This document shows positions 48,601-61,386 of a stretch of DNA of 64,000 bases, one piece after another. The stretch lies in NCBI GenBank assembly GCA_037013495.1, contig CM072807.1, forward strand, positions 6,493,001 to 6,557,000. The letters are read 5' to 3'. The DNA is from Hippophae tibetana. Its lineage: Eukaryota > Streptophyta > Magnoliopsida > Rosales > Elaeagnaceae. Numbering within the stretch: position 1 is the first letter of the stretch; each line of letters starts with the position of its first letter. The position numbers and the translations under genes were made by a program. The notes under the pieces were generated by a model. It made no database searches. It saw only the letters and a list, made by a program, of their open reading frames with translations, and had not been told where the DNA came from.

Positions 48601-51166
48601 CAAAAACCATCAAATAGGACAAACCAATCAATATTAATTCTTGATTAAAAATTTGTTTGGATCCAAAAAATTGATATCAAAGTCAAGGAAAAGTATTATA
48701 AATAGTAATGGATTGAAGATTAATACTATTAAACATTAAAAACATCAATGATATTAACCATAAAATCTAAAAATATTTTAGATATTTTTATAAATCTTAA
48801 GAATATAAATAGAAATATGTTAAACCTAATAAACATTTGAGATATTATCTCGATAACGGGAGAATGTAATTTTTGTTTTGTTTTAAGATACACTTAAATC
48901 TATTTTTTAATTAAATATTATATATATTATCTATTTTTATTATTATAAAAAATTAAGTTACCATTTCAACATGTATGTCATTTAAGTTAAATTATATCAA
49001 TATAAATCAATTTAATGTTAAAATTAAGTGTAATCAAAGTCGGTTGAATGCTATTTTTATTTTATATGTTTAAGAGTATTGTTTTTTATTTCTAATTTTA
49101 TAAAAAAAAATTCAAGTTGTGTCATTCAAATTTCAAATCTATCGTCTTTCGAAGTTTATACCAATTTAATATGGGTTTTAAACCAACTCTTAAATCTCTG
49201 ATTTACTCGGAGAGAGGGGTGGGGGAACCCTGATTTACACTTGCGTCACTGTAGTGTACAACGTAACAAAATATTATCAAAGCAACCGAAAGATTTTTTA
49301 TTTTTTTATTTTTTTCATATGAAGCCACCGAAAGAACAAGGAGTTATTTATTGAAAAATTATTTCAAAAAAACATAAATATTTTTAAAATTTATAATTAT
49401 AAAAATAATTTTTAAATAATATATTATTTTATTTTAAACATTATTTAAATAGAATTAAAACATAATTTCATGTGATATAACTTAGTTATAAAGTTAAAAG
49501 CACAACTTTATAATTAATCAGTCGAAAAAGCACAACTTTATAATTAATCAGTCGAAAAAGAACAAAACAATCAATAATTTCCTCACCCTGAAAATATAAA
49601 ATCACTTTAATATATATTTATTTATTTTAAATATAAATTAAGGACTTGAGAGTTAAGATTTAAATCTTAATTTGAAAAAAAAAGAATTTAATCATAAATT
49701 TTAATAATATTGTTGTAATAAAATCTAATATAAATTTATTTAATACTAGTGTAAATTATATACTTTTTAAAATATAATGTTATTAATTAAAAAATAATTT
49801 ATTAATTTATGAGTAGGGTATTATAATTCCATTAACAATAAAAAATATATTAGTTTAAAATAAAAAAATATTATAAATAAAATACGCGAATACATCATAT
49901 CTATATATTTTTTAATTTATTATGTATTTTTAAATTAATTAATATGTGTTTAATTTTTTTTATAAATTATAATTAATTTAATAAATATATAACAAACTCA
50001 CAAAATATATATTTGTATATTCACATATTCTATTTTATAGTTAGTATACTTGTAATGTCTCTTTAAAAATTTAATAAATTTTTAAGTATTTTTATCATAA
50101 TGAATACTTATATGTTATGCTTTGCTCTTGTATTTTTGTGATTTTTTGACTATATAATTAATAAGTTCGAATCATAGGTGATTTATTTGAAAAATAAAAA
50201 TAAAAAAATTGTTTTCCTATCACGTGAACTAATATTAATACAAATAATGTGTGAATAAAAAGATTGGTAGTTGGTTGTTGCTAAATTATCAAATGGGGAA
50301 AAGCTTAGCTACCGTCCATGCTTTGCGTGAGTAAGTCAACTTACTTGTTCGCAGCCACAGCTGACAATTTCGCCAAACAAATATATTTTTTCATTTATTA
50401 TTATCATTATTGAACATGGTGGCATTGACTTGTTGACTACAGCTCAATTATAGACCATAAATGAAAAACATAGTTTAATCAATAATATTAAGAAACACGA
50501 TAAGGGTAGTACATTTATCGATATTATTGGACATAACTTTTTACTTTAATTTTAATAATTGAAATTTATAAAAGATTTGAAAGAGAATTTTAATCTTTTA
50601 AATCTCAAATAAGATAGTTAAGTTTATAAAAAAATTTAATATTCCATAGTCAATGGTCTTAATAAAAAAAATTATCATTAATTTATTAGTAACATTTTTG
50701 TTAAAATGTTTTACAAATTTATTAGAAATTAATTTTGCTACAAATTTATTAGAATTAGTCAAAATAATAATAATTAATATTAAGTTTTATTGGATTTATA
50801 ACCGAACTCATAATTGTAACAATTGTTAAGTTACATAATATTTTGTAACGGTTTAAGTTTAATGACATTTTTTTTAAAATAAGGTTAAACTTTAATGGTA
50901 AAATAATCTATTTATAATATTTATTTAATAGAAAGCACGTGAAAATGAAGTTATAATAAAAATAAAAAACCAATCAAACAATTTATTATTGTCCTTCTTT
51001 AATTTACATAGTAACTTTTCATTCGATCGAGCTAAGAATAACAACAATAACAAGCTCTATTCTTAGAGTTTTCAATTCGTTTCTCTCTCTTTTAATTGTG
51101 GGATTCTCACACGATCTTTGAGATTTTTGTAGCCTAAAAGGATGGAGTATTTATTTGTATAACTCC
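48601..51166. other. AT-rich spacer
   Basis: No gene recognised. It contains a 30-bp tandem duplication at 49501-49560. The more complex stretch at 50940-51166 probably includes the HMGR 3' untranslated region. Confidence 0.5.
49501..49560. repeat. 30-bp unit in perfect tandem duplicate
   Basis: CACAACTTTATAATTAATCA GTCGAAAAAG occurs twice in a row with no difference, so the duplication is recent. Confidence 0.93.
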
Positions 51167-53183
51167 TTAGGAAGAGGCAGCAACAGCAGCAATATCTTTA
51201 TTTGATCTATTGTACTTCATATGACTCTTGACCAACTGTCCAGCTGCTAAAGCAGACATGAGAGAGAGCTCTCCAGCTAGAACTGAACCAGCCACAATAG
51301 TTGCTAGTAGTCTTGAGTTTCCTCCTGGTACCTCTCTGTTTGCACCCTTTACACCAAGCAAGTTCAAACAAGCAGCTTGAGATGGGAGTTGGGTACCACC
51401 TCCTACAGTACCAACCTGCAATGAACATTAACAATCAACATGAGATTGAAGGACTTAAACCAATATTCAAATCAATTTCAAGTTTCAAAATTTGACCAAC
51501 TAAGAATTGTTAAGCATACAAGGTACAAGAAATTACCTCAATGGATGGCATCGTGACAGAGACGTGAAGATCTTGTCCATCATTTATAGGCTCCATCATG
51601 GTTATACAGTGAGAGCTTTCAACATTTTGTGCAGGATCTTGGCCAGTGGCTATGTAAATAGCAGAAACAATGTTACTTGCATGGGCGTTGAATCCACCAA
51701 GAGCACCAGCCATGGCAGAACCAGTGAGGTTTTTGAGCATGTTAAGCTCAACCAAGGCATCTACACTGGTCTTCAATACCTTCCTCACTGTCTCACCCTT
51801 AATAACAGCTTCACATACCACCGACTTGCCACGGCCTTCAATCCAGTTCACAGCTGCAGGCTTCTTGTCAGAACAGAAATTGCCAGAAATGCCCATCACA
51901 TCCATGTCACCAAAATTGTTCTGAAGAAAATCCAAAACGTTCTGAACACCTTTTGACACCATGTTCATTCCCATAGCATCACCAGTACTGCAGGAGAATC
52001 TCATATACAGATTCTTCCCTGCTATTGTGCATTTGATGCTTTGAAGCTTAGCAAATCTACTTGAACTGCAAAAGGAATTAAAAAAAATCAACAGTCATTC
52101 ACACATTTAATCAAAAACGATAAAGGCAACAAACTTTAGCAAAAACCCAACATAACACTGAACTCAAAATTGAGCTAACCTGTTGAAAACCAGGGACAAG
52201 GTTTCAAAATTTTCAGGATCTTCCAAAAAGAATTTCAATTCAGCAGCTCTCTTAGCACTGTTAAACCTCACAACTGGTGCTCTAGTCATCCCATCTCGCA
52301 ATAGAACACTACTAGATCCCCCAGATAAATGAATAGCCTTGCAACCCCTGTTTGTGCTGGCCACTAAGCAACCCTCGGTGGTCGCCATAGGCACCGAGTA
52401 CTCGATCCCATCAAGCAACAAAGGCCCAGCAATCCCAACAGGAATTTGGACAAACCCAACTGGCATTTCACAACACTGACCCAAAATCGAATCGTAATCA
52501 AATCCCTCCAATGGTAACCCACCAAGCGACTTACCAGTCAATCTCTGCAACGCCTCACGTCTAATAGCCGCAGCCCTTTTGGTATCACCAAGCTTAGACT
52601 CCAAAGAGTAAGAAGGAGTCTTCCCAGACACCACAGATTTGATAATCTCTTCATCTTCCTCAGTGGTTTCTGGTTTCGCAATTGGGTCAAACACAACCGA
52701 CTCCACCACTTTTGGAACAACTTGTTTAGGTAAAGCAACAACAGGTGGTGCAATCTGAGGTAGTGAAGAGTCAATACCAGCCCCACAAGGCACTTTGCGA
52801 GAATCTTCTTTCATAATCACATCCTCATACTCATCATCATCCACCCAAACATCAGTAGAAGAACGAAGAATCAAAGATTGAACAAAGTCAATACCGAAAA
52901 AGCCCAAAAGGTAAATAAACGAAGCAACAAAGGCAACAATTGCTACAATCTCAGAAAGCGTAACGATGTGAAGAGGTGTTGAATTTCGGATCTTTTCACG
53001 CCAACGAGTGAGCAAGAAGTAAACAACCGAGAAAAACAGAGTAAAAAAGACGGCGTTAGTGATATACAATGGAAGTGATAATGCATCAGAGGGTTTTGGG
53101 CTTTCATTATCATCGACAATCTTCACCGTCTTCATCTTCATGGGCTTGGTCGCCGTCATCATCGATTGCCGACGGACATCCAT
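51167..53183 (-). CDS. HMGR: 3-hydroxy-3-methylglutaryl-CoA reductase
   Basis: Three exons: 53183-52180, 52065-51537 and 51415-51167, giving 593 residues. The enzyme reduces HMG-CoA to mevalonate with two NADPH, the controlling step of the cytosolic mevalonate pathway to sterols and sesquiterpenes. The variable amino end (MDVRRQS) has two membrane spans (about residues 37-60 and 80-110), then an acidic linker and the catalytic domain. Key parts visible: [10 protein letters not shown] (catalytic Glu), [10 protein letters not shown] (catalytic Lys), [11 protein letters not shown] (catalytic Asp), GTVGGGTQL (NADPH loop) and, near the end, KSHMKYNRS with the catalytic His and the SnRK1-type phosphorylation Ser. 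It acts on the ER membrane with the catalytic part in the cytosol. Arabidopsis HMG1 has three introns as I recall; here the middle one is absent. Intact. Confidence 0.97.
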
Positions 53184-56100
53184 TGATGAAATTAGTCGAA
53201 GTTTTTACCCCGGCGGCAGATCGGAAAGAGAGGAGAGAAAGGTACTCCTCTCTAGAAATGAAAACTTTTTTATACACTGTTTGATTGGTTTGAAATTGAA
53301 CGACTAACTCAGGGGGTTTGTTCAGGTATTTATAAGGTTTGTAACTTTGTATACTCGCCCTTCAACACTGTTCTAACTCACTTCGCACATGTGAGATGGC
53401 TTAGAACGTGCTGGACATTTTGAATACTCGTATTTAGAATTTTAAAGAGTCAAAGCAAGACAGCTATTAGTTTTATATATTATTAATTTTTATTACCCAC
53501 TTGTTTTATAATTCAGTCTTTTCCCCCCTTCTTCGTTATTTCTTGCTCTGCTCTAATAGAGATTGCTGTAATTTGTTTTGTCATTATCTAATTCATTATG
53601 TGCCTAATTCTATCTTACCATGCTTTCCTTAATTTTTATACTTTTATGTTATGTTATTAGTTTTTATTATTATAGGATATTACTATTTTTTACGTTATAA
53701 AACATTAATATTAAAATAATTAAATATTTTATTAATAGATTAATGATCTAAAAAATTTAAAAATAAAAATATTATTTTTATATTAATAAATATTATTCTG
53801 AAAATAAAAATAACTTATATATAGGATAATAATTTATAAATATTTATTATAATAAGATTTGAATTAAAAGTGAATCAATTTATATAAATTTAGAAATTTG
53901 ATTAATCTATTATATCAAAATAATTTTGAAGTTATAATCCAATCAAATTTGAATTGATAAATTTAATAATATGTTACAATTTTATATCAAATTATTAATA
54001 AAATTATAAATAAATATATATTTTATTTTATAATAAATTATATTTAAGTATTATATATATCATAATTATATTAAATTGTTATTTTAAGTTAAATATTAAA
54101 AATTTAAATTTATTTATTTTTTATATAAATTTAATAAATTTTCTTATGATTCTTTTAATTATGATTATAAATAATAAATTTTATTATTTTAGAATTAAAA
54201 TATTATATATATTGTGCAATATATGATAATAATTCATATATGAGTTTTAAGCTTAATTTGACTTTTTCTAATTAAAAAAATCTAATATGTTTGGACTCGG
54301 ATGGAATCCAATTGATTATATCATCGTATCGATTTTAGATTAAAAATATATAAATTTGAACTATTAAATTTTTTAAAAAATAGAAAGCATTTATTTATCG
54401 AAAAGGTGATGGTAAATATCATATATTTATAAAAAAATAACATTTAGATCTTATATTTTTTAACATTTTAGTTTTATTGTTACAAAAAATAATCAAATAA
54501 TGATAAATTTTTTTTATGTTTTTATTTTATTTTTCATTCTATTTAATTTAAAATAGTTACTATTTAAATTAATTGAAAAAATTAAATGTAAAAATTAAAT
54601 CTATTCTTGTGTGATTACTTTTTAATAATGATTGTTTTAAATTATTATAAAAATAAATATAAAATTTAAATGTATTTTTTATAATAAATAATTTTTTTAA
54701 AAATATTTTTTTTTCTTATTTATTTTAATAAAAACACTACTTGTATATCATAAATTTATTAGAATTTTAAGTAACGTAATGCGTTAATTTCCAACACGTT
54801 TTTCACTTAATAAAGCTTGTACTGACAAGTGACGTGAATAGTAGCCATACTGTCCTGAGTTATGACACGTGGTATTATATAATTTGTCATGACATTATGT
54901 AATGAAGGTATACGATCGTACGATTATATGGAAAATTATGTTTGCAAATACTCCATTTTTTAAAATATTAAACAAGGTAAAGTGATATCCATATGCAAGA
55001 ATATTTTAAGTATAAAAAACTTCCATTGACACATCTATTTTTTTTTTAATTATTGGTGTTAAATGTAATTTAAATATTTGATTTAAATAAGATAGATGTT
55101 AGTCTTATTATTAGATGATTATGTAAAACATTATTAACAAATCCAATTCAAGCACATAATATGAATTTTTTAAGTCCAATATTTTTTTAATAAAAATATA
55201 TTATATATGTATTATTTTTTTAATTATAAATATTAAATATTATTGTTTAAAGAGCATTTTCTAACAATATATATTTGGAGCCAGCCAAAGTAGAATAAAT
55301 GAATAACCCTTATCGTTGAAAGAGTGGCATCCATATCATTTATAAGACTTGAAGTAGTCAATGCATAGCTCACTATTCTCCATAATTTTGGCCCTTATAG
55401 GATAATACAGTAATTATATATATATATATACACACACTTATTTATCTTCCTCATTTTCCATGTGCTGTAAATAAAGATTAAATAAATAACTACTAGCTCC
55501 CCTGACCCCATGAAAGGCACCTTTCTTTTTTATGATGTATAATGCATACAAGTTATTTGACATGAAATTCATGCATTAAAAAAAAAAACACTTATTGTCT
55601 CAAGTTAAAATGTCCGTGAGAAAATGTAATTGAAATTAATTATCTTATATTAATTTTCAATTAAATTCTAACAAATAAGCTATATACTTTAACTTCAAAA
55701 TGACTAGTATATATAACAAAAATTTAATAAAAGATGTGTGTAATTTTTATAAGTACTTTATAATACATGTCATATATCTAAGAATATTTGATATATATAT
55801 TAATCGAATGATCAAATTAATCGTTTTATCTTATACTCTGATTAAATGAATTGTTTAATTTTGTAAGATGAATAAATTTTTTTAAGTTATTATTATGATT
55901 CAAGTTATTTTTATCTAAAATATTATGTGTTAATTTTTTATTTATTTTTGCTTTATATTATTTTACATATAACTACATGTTTCACGGTTTATAATTTTTT
56001 AATTAATAATAATTCAAAAAATTATCTATTTTTTTTAATTAATTAAATTCATAATTTTAAATTTCAAACCTACAATTTGGTTTCGTAAATGTCGTGTTAA

Positions 56101-56869
56101 TATTGATCTTATCATAAAATGAAGAATAAAATCGAGAGAAAAAACTAGCTAAAAAGCACACTATATAATAGGTAGTAAGATTTGTTAGATTCTCACAGAA
56201 TGCACAGGCTTTCCAATTTCGCCACTAGATCTCAGCCATCGTTTCATAAAAAAAGGCTCATGTACTTGATAATATAATTTAGTTTTACATGACAAGCATT
56301 TACTTCTTTAATAAATATATAATATTTTTAATTATTGAACAATAATAATTATTATTTTAAATTTTTTATTTTTATAAAATAAAAGAAAAAAATAATTCTT
56401 TAAATATAAAATTTTAAGTTATTTTTATTATAATTAAAAAATTGATGTTAAAATATTTTATAAGGTGGTTTGAAGAAATATTTTATAAAAAATTATTTAA
56501 TTAATTTGTTATTTTAATGATGAACAATATATAAAAATAATTATATATGAGTAATAGAATCTAAATAATATATAAAAATAAGTGATTTATCATTATATTT
56601 ATAATAATTATATAATTTTATTTAATAAATAATTTAAATATAACATAATAATGTATGAACTTATTTAATTAATATTTTTATTATTTAAAATGTTAATCAT
56701 ATAAAAATAATAACATTTTTCTATTGAAATTAATTTATATTAGTTGAATATACATTTTTAATTAATATGAGATATGATATGACGTTGATACGAAAATTAT
56801 TAGTTCAACAAAAAATATAATCTACTCATAAATGAATTTATCAAATAATCATTAAATAAATAATCATAA

Positions 56870-57260
56870 AATGTATAAATTATTATCCTTAATGTAATAA
56901 AAGTAATTACATTATATAAAATAACTATTCATAAAAATATATTTATTATATAGACATTTTGGTATTTATGACTATAAATTATTACATTTAATGTAATAAA
57001 AATAATTGTATTATACAAAATAACTATTCATAAAAAATATATTTATTATATAGACATTTTAATAATTTTTGGTATAAGAAAAATAAAAGAATGTATTTAT
57101 TATATAAACATTTTGGTATTTATTAGTATAAAAAATTAAGAAAAAATATAAACTATTCATCATTAAATTTAACAAAGATTTATTAAATAAATAATCATGA
57201 ATGATATTAACTGTCACACTTAATATAATAAAAATAATAATTTATTAAAATATATTTATT
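56870..57260. repeat. Imperfect tandem repeat, about 100-bp unit
   Basis: About three to four units sharing ATAACTATTCATAAAAA, TATATTTATTATATAGACAT and TTTTGGTATTTAT. AT-rich satellite-like array with no coding signal. Confidence 0.65.
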
Positions 57261-58606
57261 ATATGAAAATTTCAAAACTTAGTAGCCTAAAAAAAAAATA
57301 AGTAAAAAAAAAAAAAAGACCGAAAACGACCAAAGAGATACTCATCGAGGTTTTTATTATATAAGATATGTACGTTCAATATATATTTTTCATAAATATA
57401 ATGATAAAATTATTCGTACAAAATAAGATTATAATGGAAATTAAGGAGGGAAGTTTTGATGCTAATTGTATTCCTCCTAGGTTCCATGATATTTAAGTGT
57501 GGAAACTGGTAGTTAATAAAAATGGTTATGATCTTATCCCAAATAATAATAATAACTAGAAGAATAATATAAATCACATTGCCAAAAATATAAATTCATA
57601 GAAAATGGATGGATTAGTGTAAAGTCTTGATTTTCATGTATATTTTAATAAATTTCGTACTCTTGAGTCACATATTGTTAGCTCCTATAACCTCCAAATC
57701 TGCTTTGTATTTGTTTGAATTAGCTAAAATTCAGCGCATAAAAGCTTTGATCAGTTCACAATTTTTTACTTAATATTTGTCAAAAGTTACCGACCAACCA
57801 TGTTATTTCTTTATTTGTCATTGCTGAGAGTTATTTCCCCACTTTGTTAATATCTTTTATTAATTAATTAAGTTAAATGAAGTTATGCTATTTTAATGGT
57901 ATTTTTATTAAATAAAATGTATATATTTAAATTAATATATTAATAAAAAAAATTATTTAATCAAAGTTATAATTAATTTTTTAAAATTTTAATTTATAAT
58001 GTAATTTTATTTTTATAAAAATATTTATTATTTTTTCTATTATTGATATTTTTATATTCATTTTATTACGAAAATAATTTTATAATAACTATGTACACTT
58101 TCACCGTCCTTTTTTAATATGAAAAAAATATGGTTCTTTTTAATGTTATACAAAAGATAAAAGCATATATACATTAGGGGGGTTTAAAACTAAATTTTAT
58201 ATAAGAAGTAAAATTCTGTTACTAATTAAATTAAATTTAAATTATTCTATAATTAAAATGATTTATTAGATTCTTTGTTTTCAAAAACGCTACTTTTATA
58301 CTCTTTATTAATATTCAAGGCAGGTTTGTTACAAAATAATGTTATATATGATAATTATTGCAGTTAAAATATGTAAGTGATGTTTTTTAAAATCCAAGAA
58401 AAAAAAAGGGTAATCTTTTTACTCTCGTGGCTTTGTTAATTTTTATAATTTTTTGCTGATTTTTATAATTATATAAAGAGAATCTTCTTTTTTTTAATAA
58501 AAATAAGATATATACACTAGTTAAATCCCCAAAATTCTATTTCGAAAGAAGGAGAGATACATACACATCAGCTACAAGTATCTCAAAGAAATTAATCCCA
58601 AAAATA

Positions 58607-58732
58607 ATGGCTTACAATGACATGTTGCATTATGTGATGGGAAGACAGGTTGTTGTAATAATTCTAATACTATTAAGATATGTTTTTTCTTTATTAGATT
58701 GCCCGCTCCTCTATAGTCTACATTCAATGTGA
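58607..58732 (+). CDS. Possible small ORF, 41 residues, unknown
   Basis: Starts MAYNDMLHYVMGRQ and continues into a hydrophobic stretch (VVVIILILLRYVF). The preceding 100 bp look more like a gene leader than the AT-rich surroundings: a TATA-like GATATATACAC near 58507, then CA- and GA-rich sequence without ATG. A possible splice donor (CAG|GTTGTT) after residue 14 means the real frame may end there. I recognise no family. It could be a true small gene, the first exon of a lost gene, or chance. Confidence 0.2.
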   Translation: MAYNDMLHYVMGRQVVVIILILLRYVFSLLDCPLLYSLHSM

Positions 58733-61386
58733 TCTATGTAGCGATTATTTGAAGTTTACAAAATTATAAAAATATGGCTAAGGAGGATGTATTTAACTAA
58801 AATTTAGGGACTAAATTTTACAAAATTAATAAATTTTTAAAGAATACAACATATATTTTATTAAATTTTTAAAAATCTATATAAATTTAAATAAACTAGT
58901 ATGAATTTTATAAATTTTTATCATACTCGTATTTTATTTTACTATAATTTAATTATTTTATAATTTTTTAATGAACTCTTTACAATTATGAAAAACATTT
59001 AATATATTATTATGTATTTTATTTAAAAATTTAATAAAAATTATATTTTTCCGTATTCTTTTTAAGTTCTAAAAATATCCAAAGTTTTAATAAAAGTAAG
59101 GACGATCATGCATTAATTGAAAAGATATACATGTCAAATTTAACTTATATTAAAAATTATTATTGTGAGATTCTTGATCTTTAATAGCTATTAAAAAAAT
59201 TATTCATTTAAGGTTATTATGTGATAACTAAAAAAATTATAGTTAATCGTAAATCAATTTATTAGGTTAATAGGTGAGAAATATAAAAAAGAGTAACGAG
59301 TAATAAAAAAAACTGAAAAAGAGAAAAATAACAAAAGAAAAAGTTAAAATTAAAGTTAAAGTTAAATTAGTTGAAAAAAATGTCTTCAAAGATACAACGA
59401 GAGAAAATGTTATTGATGATAGAATTTATTTATACATAAAAAATTATTTAAAATCCTAAAAATTCTGAGCGAAGATTTTAAAAATAATTGATATTCTAAA
59501 TATCATAATACTTTTGTAAATATATAAATAGTAATTAAATACACTTAATTTTGTATAGGTTTTTATAATTTTTTAAAAAATCTTACAATTGAACTTTTAT
59601 AAATACTTAAAAAAACTTAAAAGAATACCCATAAACTTTTAAAATCTTTTAAAGTCTACAACAATCCTAGTTGAATACACCAATATAAGATTTCTTGAAG
59701 GTTTTTTTTCCTGAGGAAACATGGAATAATAAAAGATCGCTCCTATATATATATATATATATATATATCAATCACAATCACAAAACTAACTTGACGATTT
59801 ATCATTAAATACTTCTATGATCCTAATTTTATGAACCAATAATATTGTATCACGTATTTAAAATTATCTCAAATTTGAGATATATAAAAGTTTTTGTAAG
59901 AAATTTTGCGGTTATTAAAGCACCTCATATGTACAATCAAAAAGATTGTTAATAAGGCTGGATAGAGAAAGTCTCTATATGTTTTGTAATTCTTAAAAAT
60001 ATAATTTTAATTCTTTATCTTATAATTCATCAAAAATATATTTTAATTATTTATCTTTTAAAGTATACATATAAAATCGTCTAATTCTTTAAAATTTTCA
60101 TAGTTTTCTTTAAGAATAAATTTGAAATTTTTAAAAATAATACTGAAAAAATAAAAATCAATCAAAATTTCAAAACTAATAAAATATAATTTTTGAAAAA
60201 AATAATAAAAAAATAATAACCATTTTTATACATGAAGTTTTATTTTTAACCCCTCGTAAAAAAACGTATGTTAATTTTTCTTCCAATATAAATGAACAAA
60301 TAGTTTTTAACCACTTAATAAAATAAACATACTTTTTTTTATCATGGGTTTAAAAATAAAATCAGTTGAATAAATAAATCATTTATGTACTAGAGAGATT
60401 TATATTTAGAATGAAAAATTATTATTTTTATTGTTTTTAGAATTTGTTTTTAAAAAATTAGAACTTGTTAAATTTTTGAGCTTATTTAAAGCAGCATAAT
60501 ACAACTTGTTAAAATTATATATATTTGGACAATTATTTAACAAAATCATATAAGTTGAGTCTAAAATTACAACTTTCCTCAAAATTTAGAAATTAAAAGT
60601 AAAACTTTGAACTAAAATTTATCAAATTTAGAAATATTAGAGACTAAATTGTGTAAATTGTAATATTTAATCACAAACTTGTTTAATGTCAAGCCTAAGT
60701 CCTAAATTACAAGTTTAGGTACTATATGTGAGATGTTACACAATTAAGGATCTAAGTGAATGAGATGAAAGTTAGGGCAAAAAAAAAAAAAAAAAGAGCA
60801 TGAAATGTAATGTAAACAGACCAAATTCATCAAGGAGAATTTATGTAAAGAAATAAAAAGTATCTATCCTTGATTAAGAATATTACTAAAAAAAAATGTC
60901 TAATTTTAATGATCAAAATAATTGAATAATTCAAAAATCAATGCACCTGTGTAAAATAGAGTTACAGAACAAGATTTTTGGAATATTAACGACCATAAAT
61001 ATGATTTTGCAACATGACGAAGAACAAAGGAAGTTTCATTGTAAATATCAATACAATAATACACCACCAGGCTCAAATAAATATGAAGCAAATTAGATTC
61101 AGAAGTTATCACCAAATTATTAACACCAGAGTCCACACACTTGGTAAAATTCGAGCAATAGCTGCAAAGTCTTCTCCAAGTACCCTATTTAGCTTTTCAA
61201 ATGCTGTAGGGGAAACATTTAGATAAAAAGGGGTAAGACATGCTTGGAAGGGAAATGCTCATACAATTTTATAGAAAGTTAAACGATTTCATGATATGTG
61301 ATTTCAGAAAGCGGAGCAAAATTTAGAACAAATATAGATTAGATCATAATAGACTTACCATATATATGGATTTGAAAGTAAGATAA

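Larger units (their letters stand above)
53184..61386. other. Long AT-rich intergenic region
   Basis: About 8.2 kb with no convincing gene. 53184-53600 should hold the HMGR promoter and leader. Tandem repeats lie at 56870-57260, an (AT) run at about 59745-59768, and a weak small ORF at 58607-58732. The stretch 61100-61260 is more complex and, on the minus strand, has a CCCTACAG splice-acceptor-like site followed by an open stretch (FEKLNRVLGEDFAAIARILP); it could be a 3' exon or untranslated region of the CNL gene, but I cannot decide. Confidence 0.5.

Noticed and set aside
51301-53307. Plus-strand frames and a second minus-strand frame across HMGR
   Set aside because: They overlap well-supported HMGR exons out of frame or in antisense.
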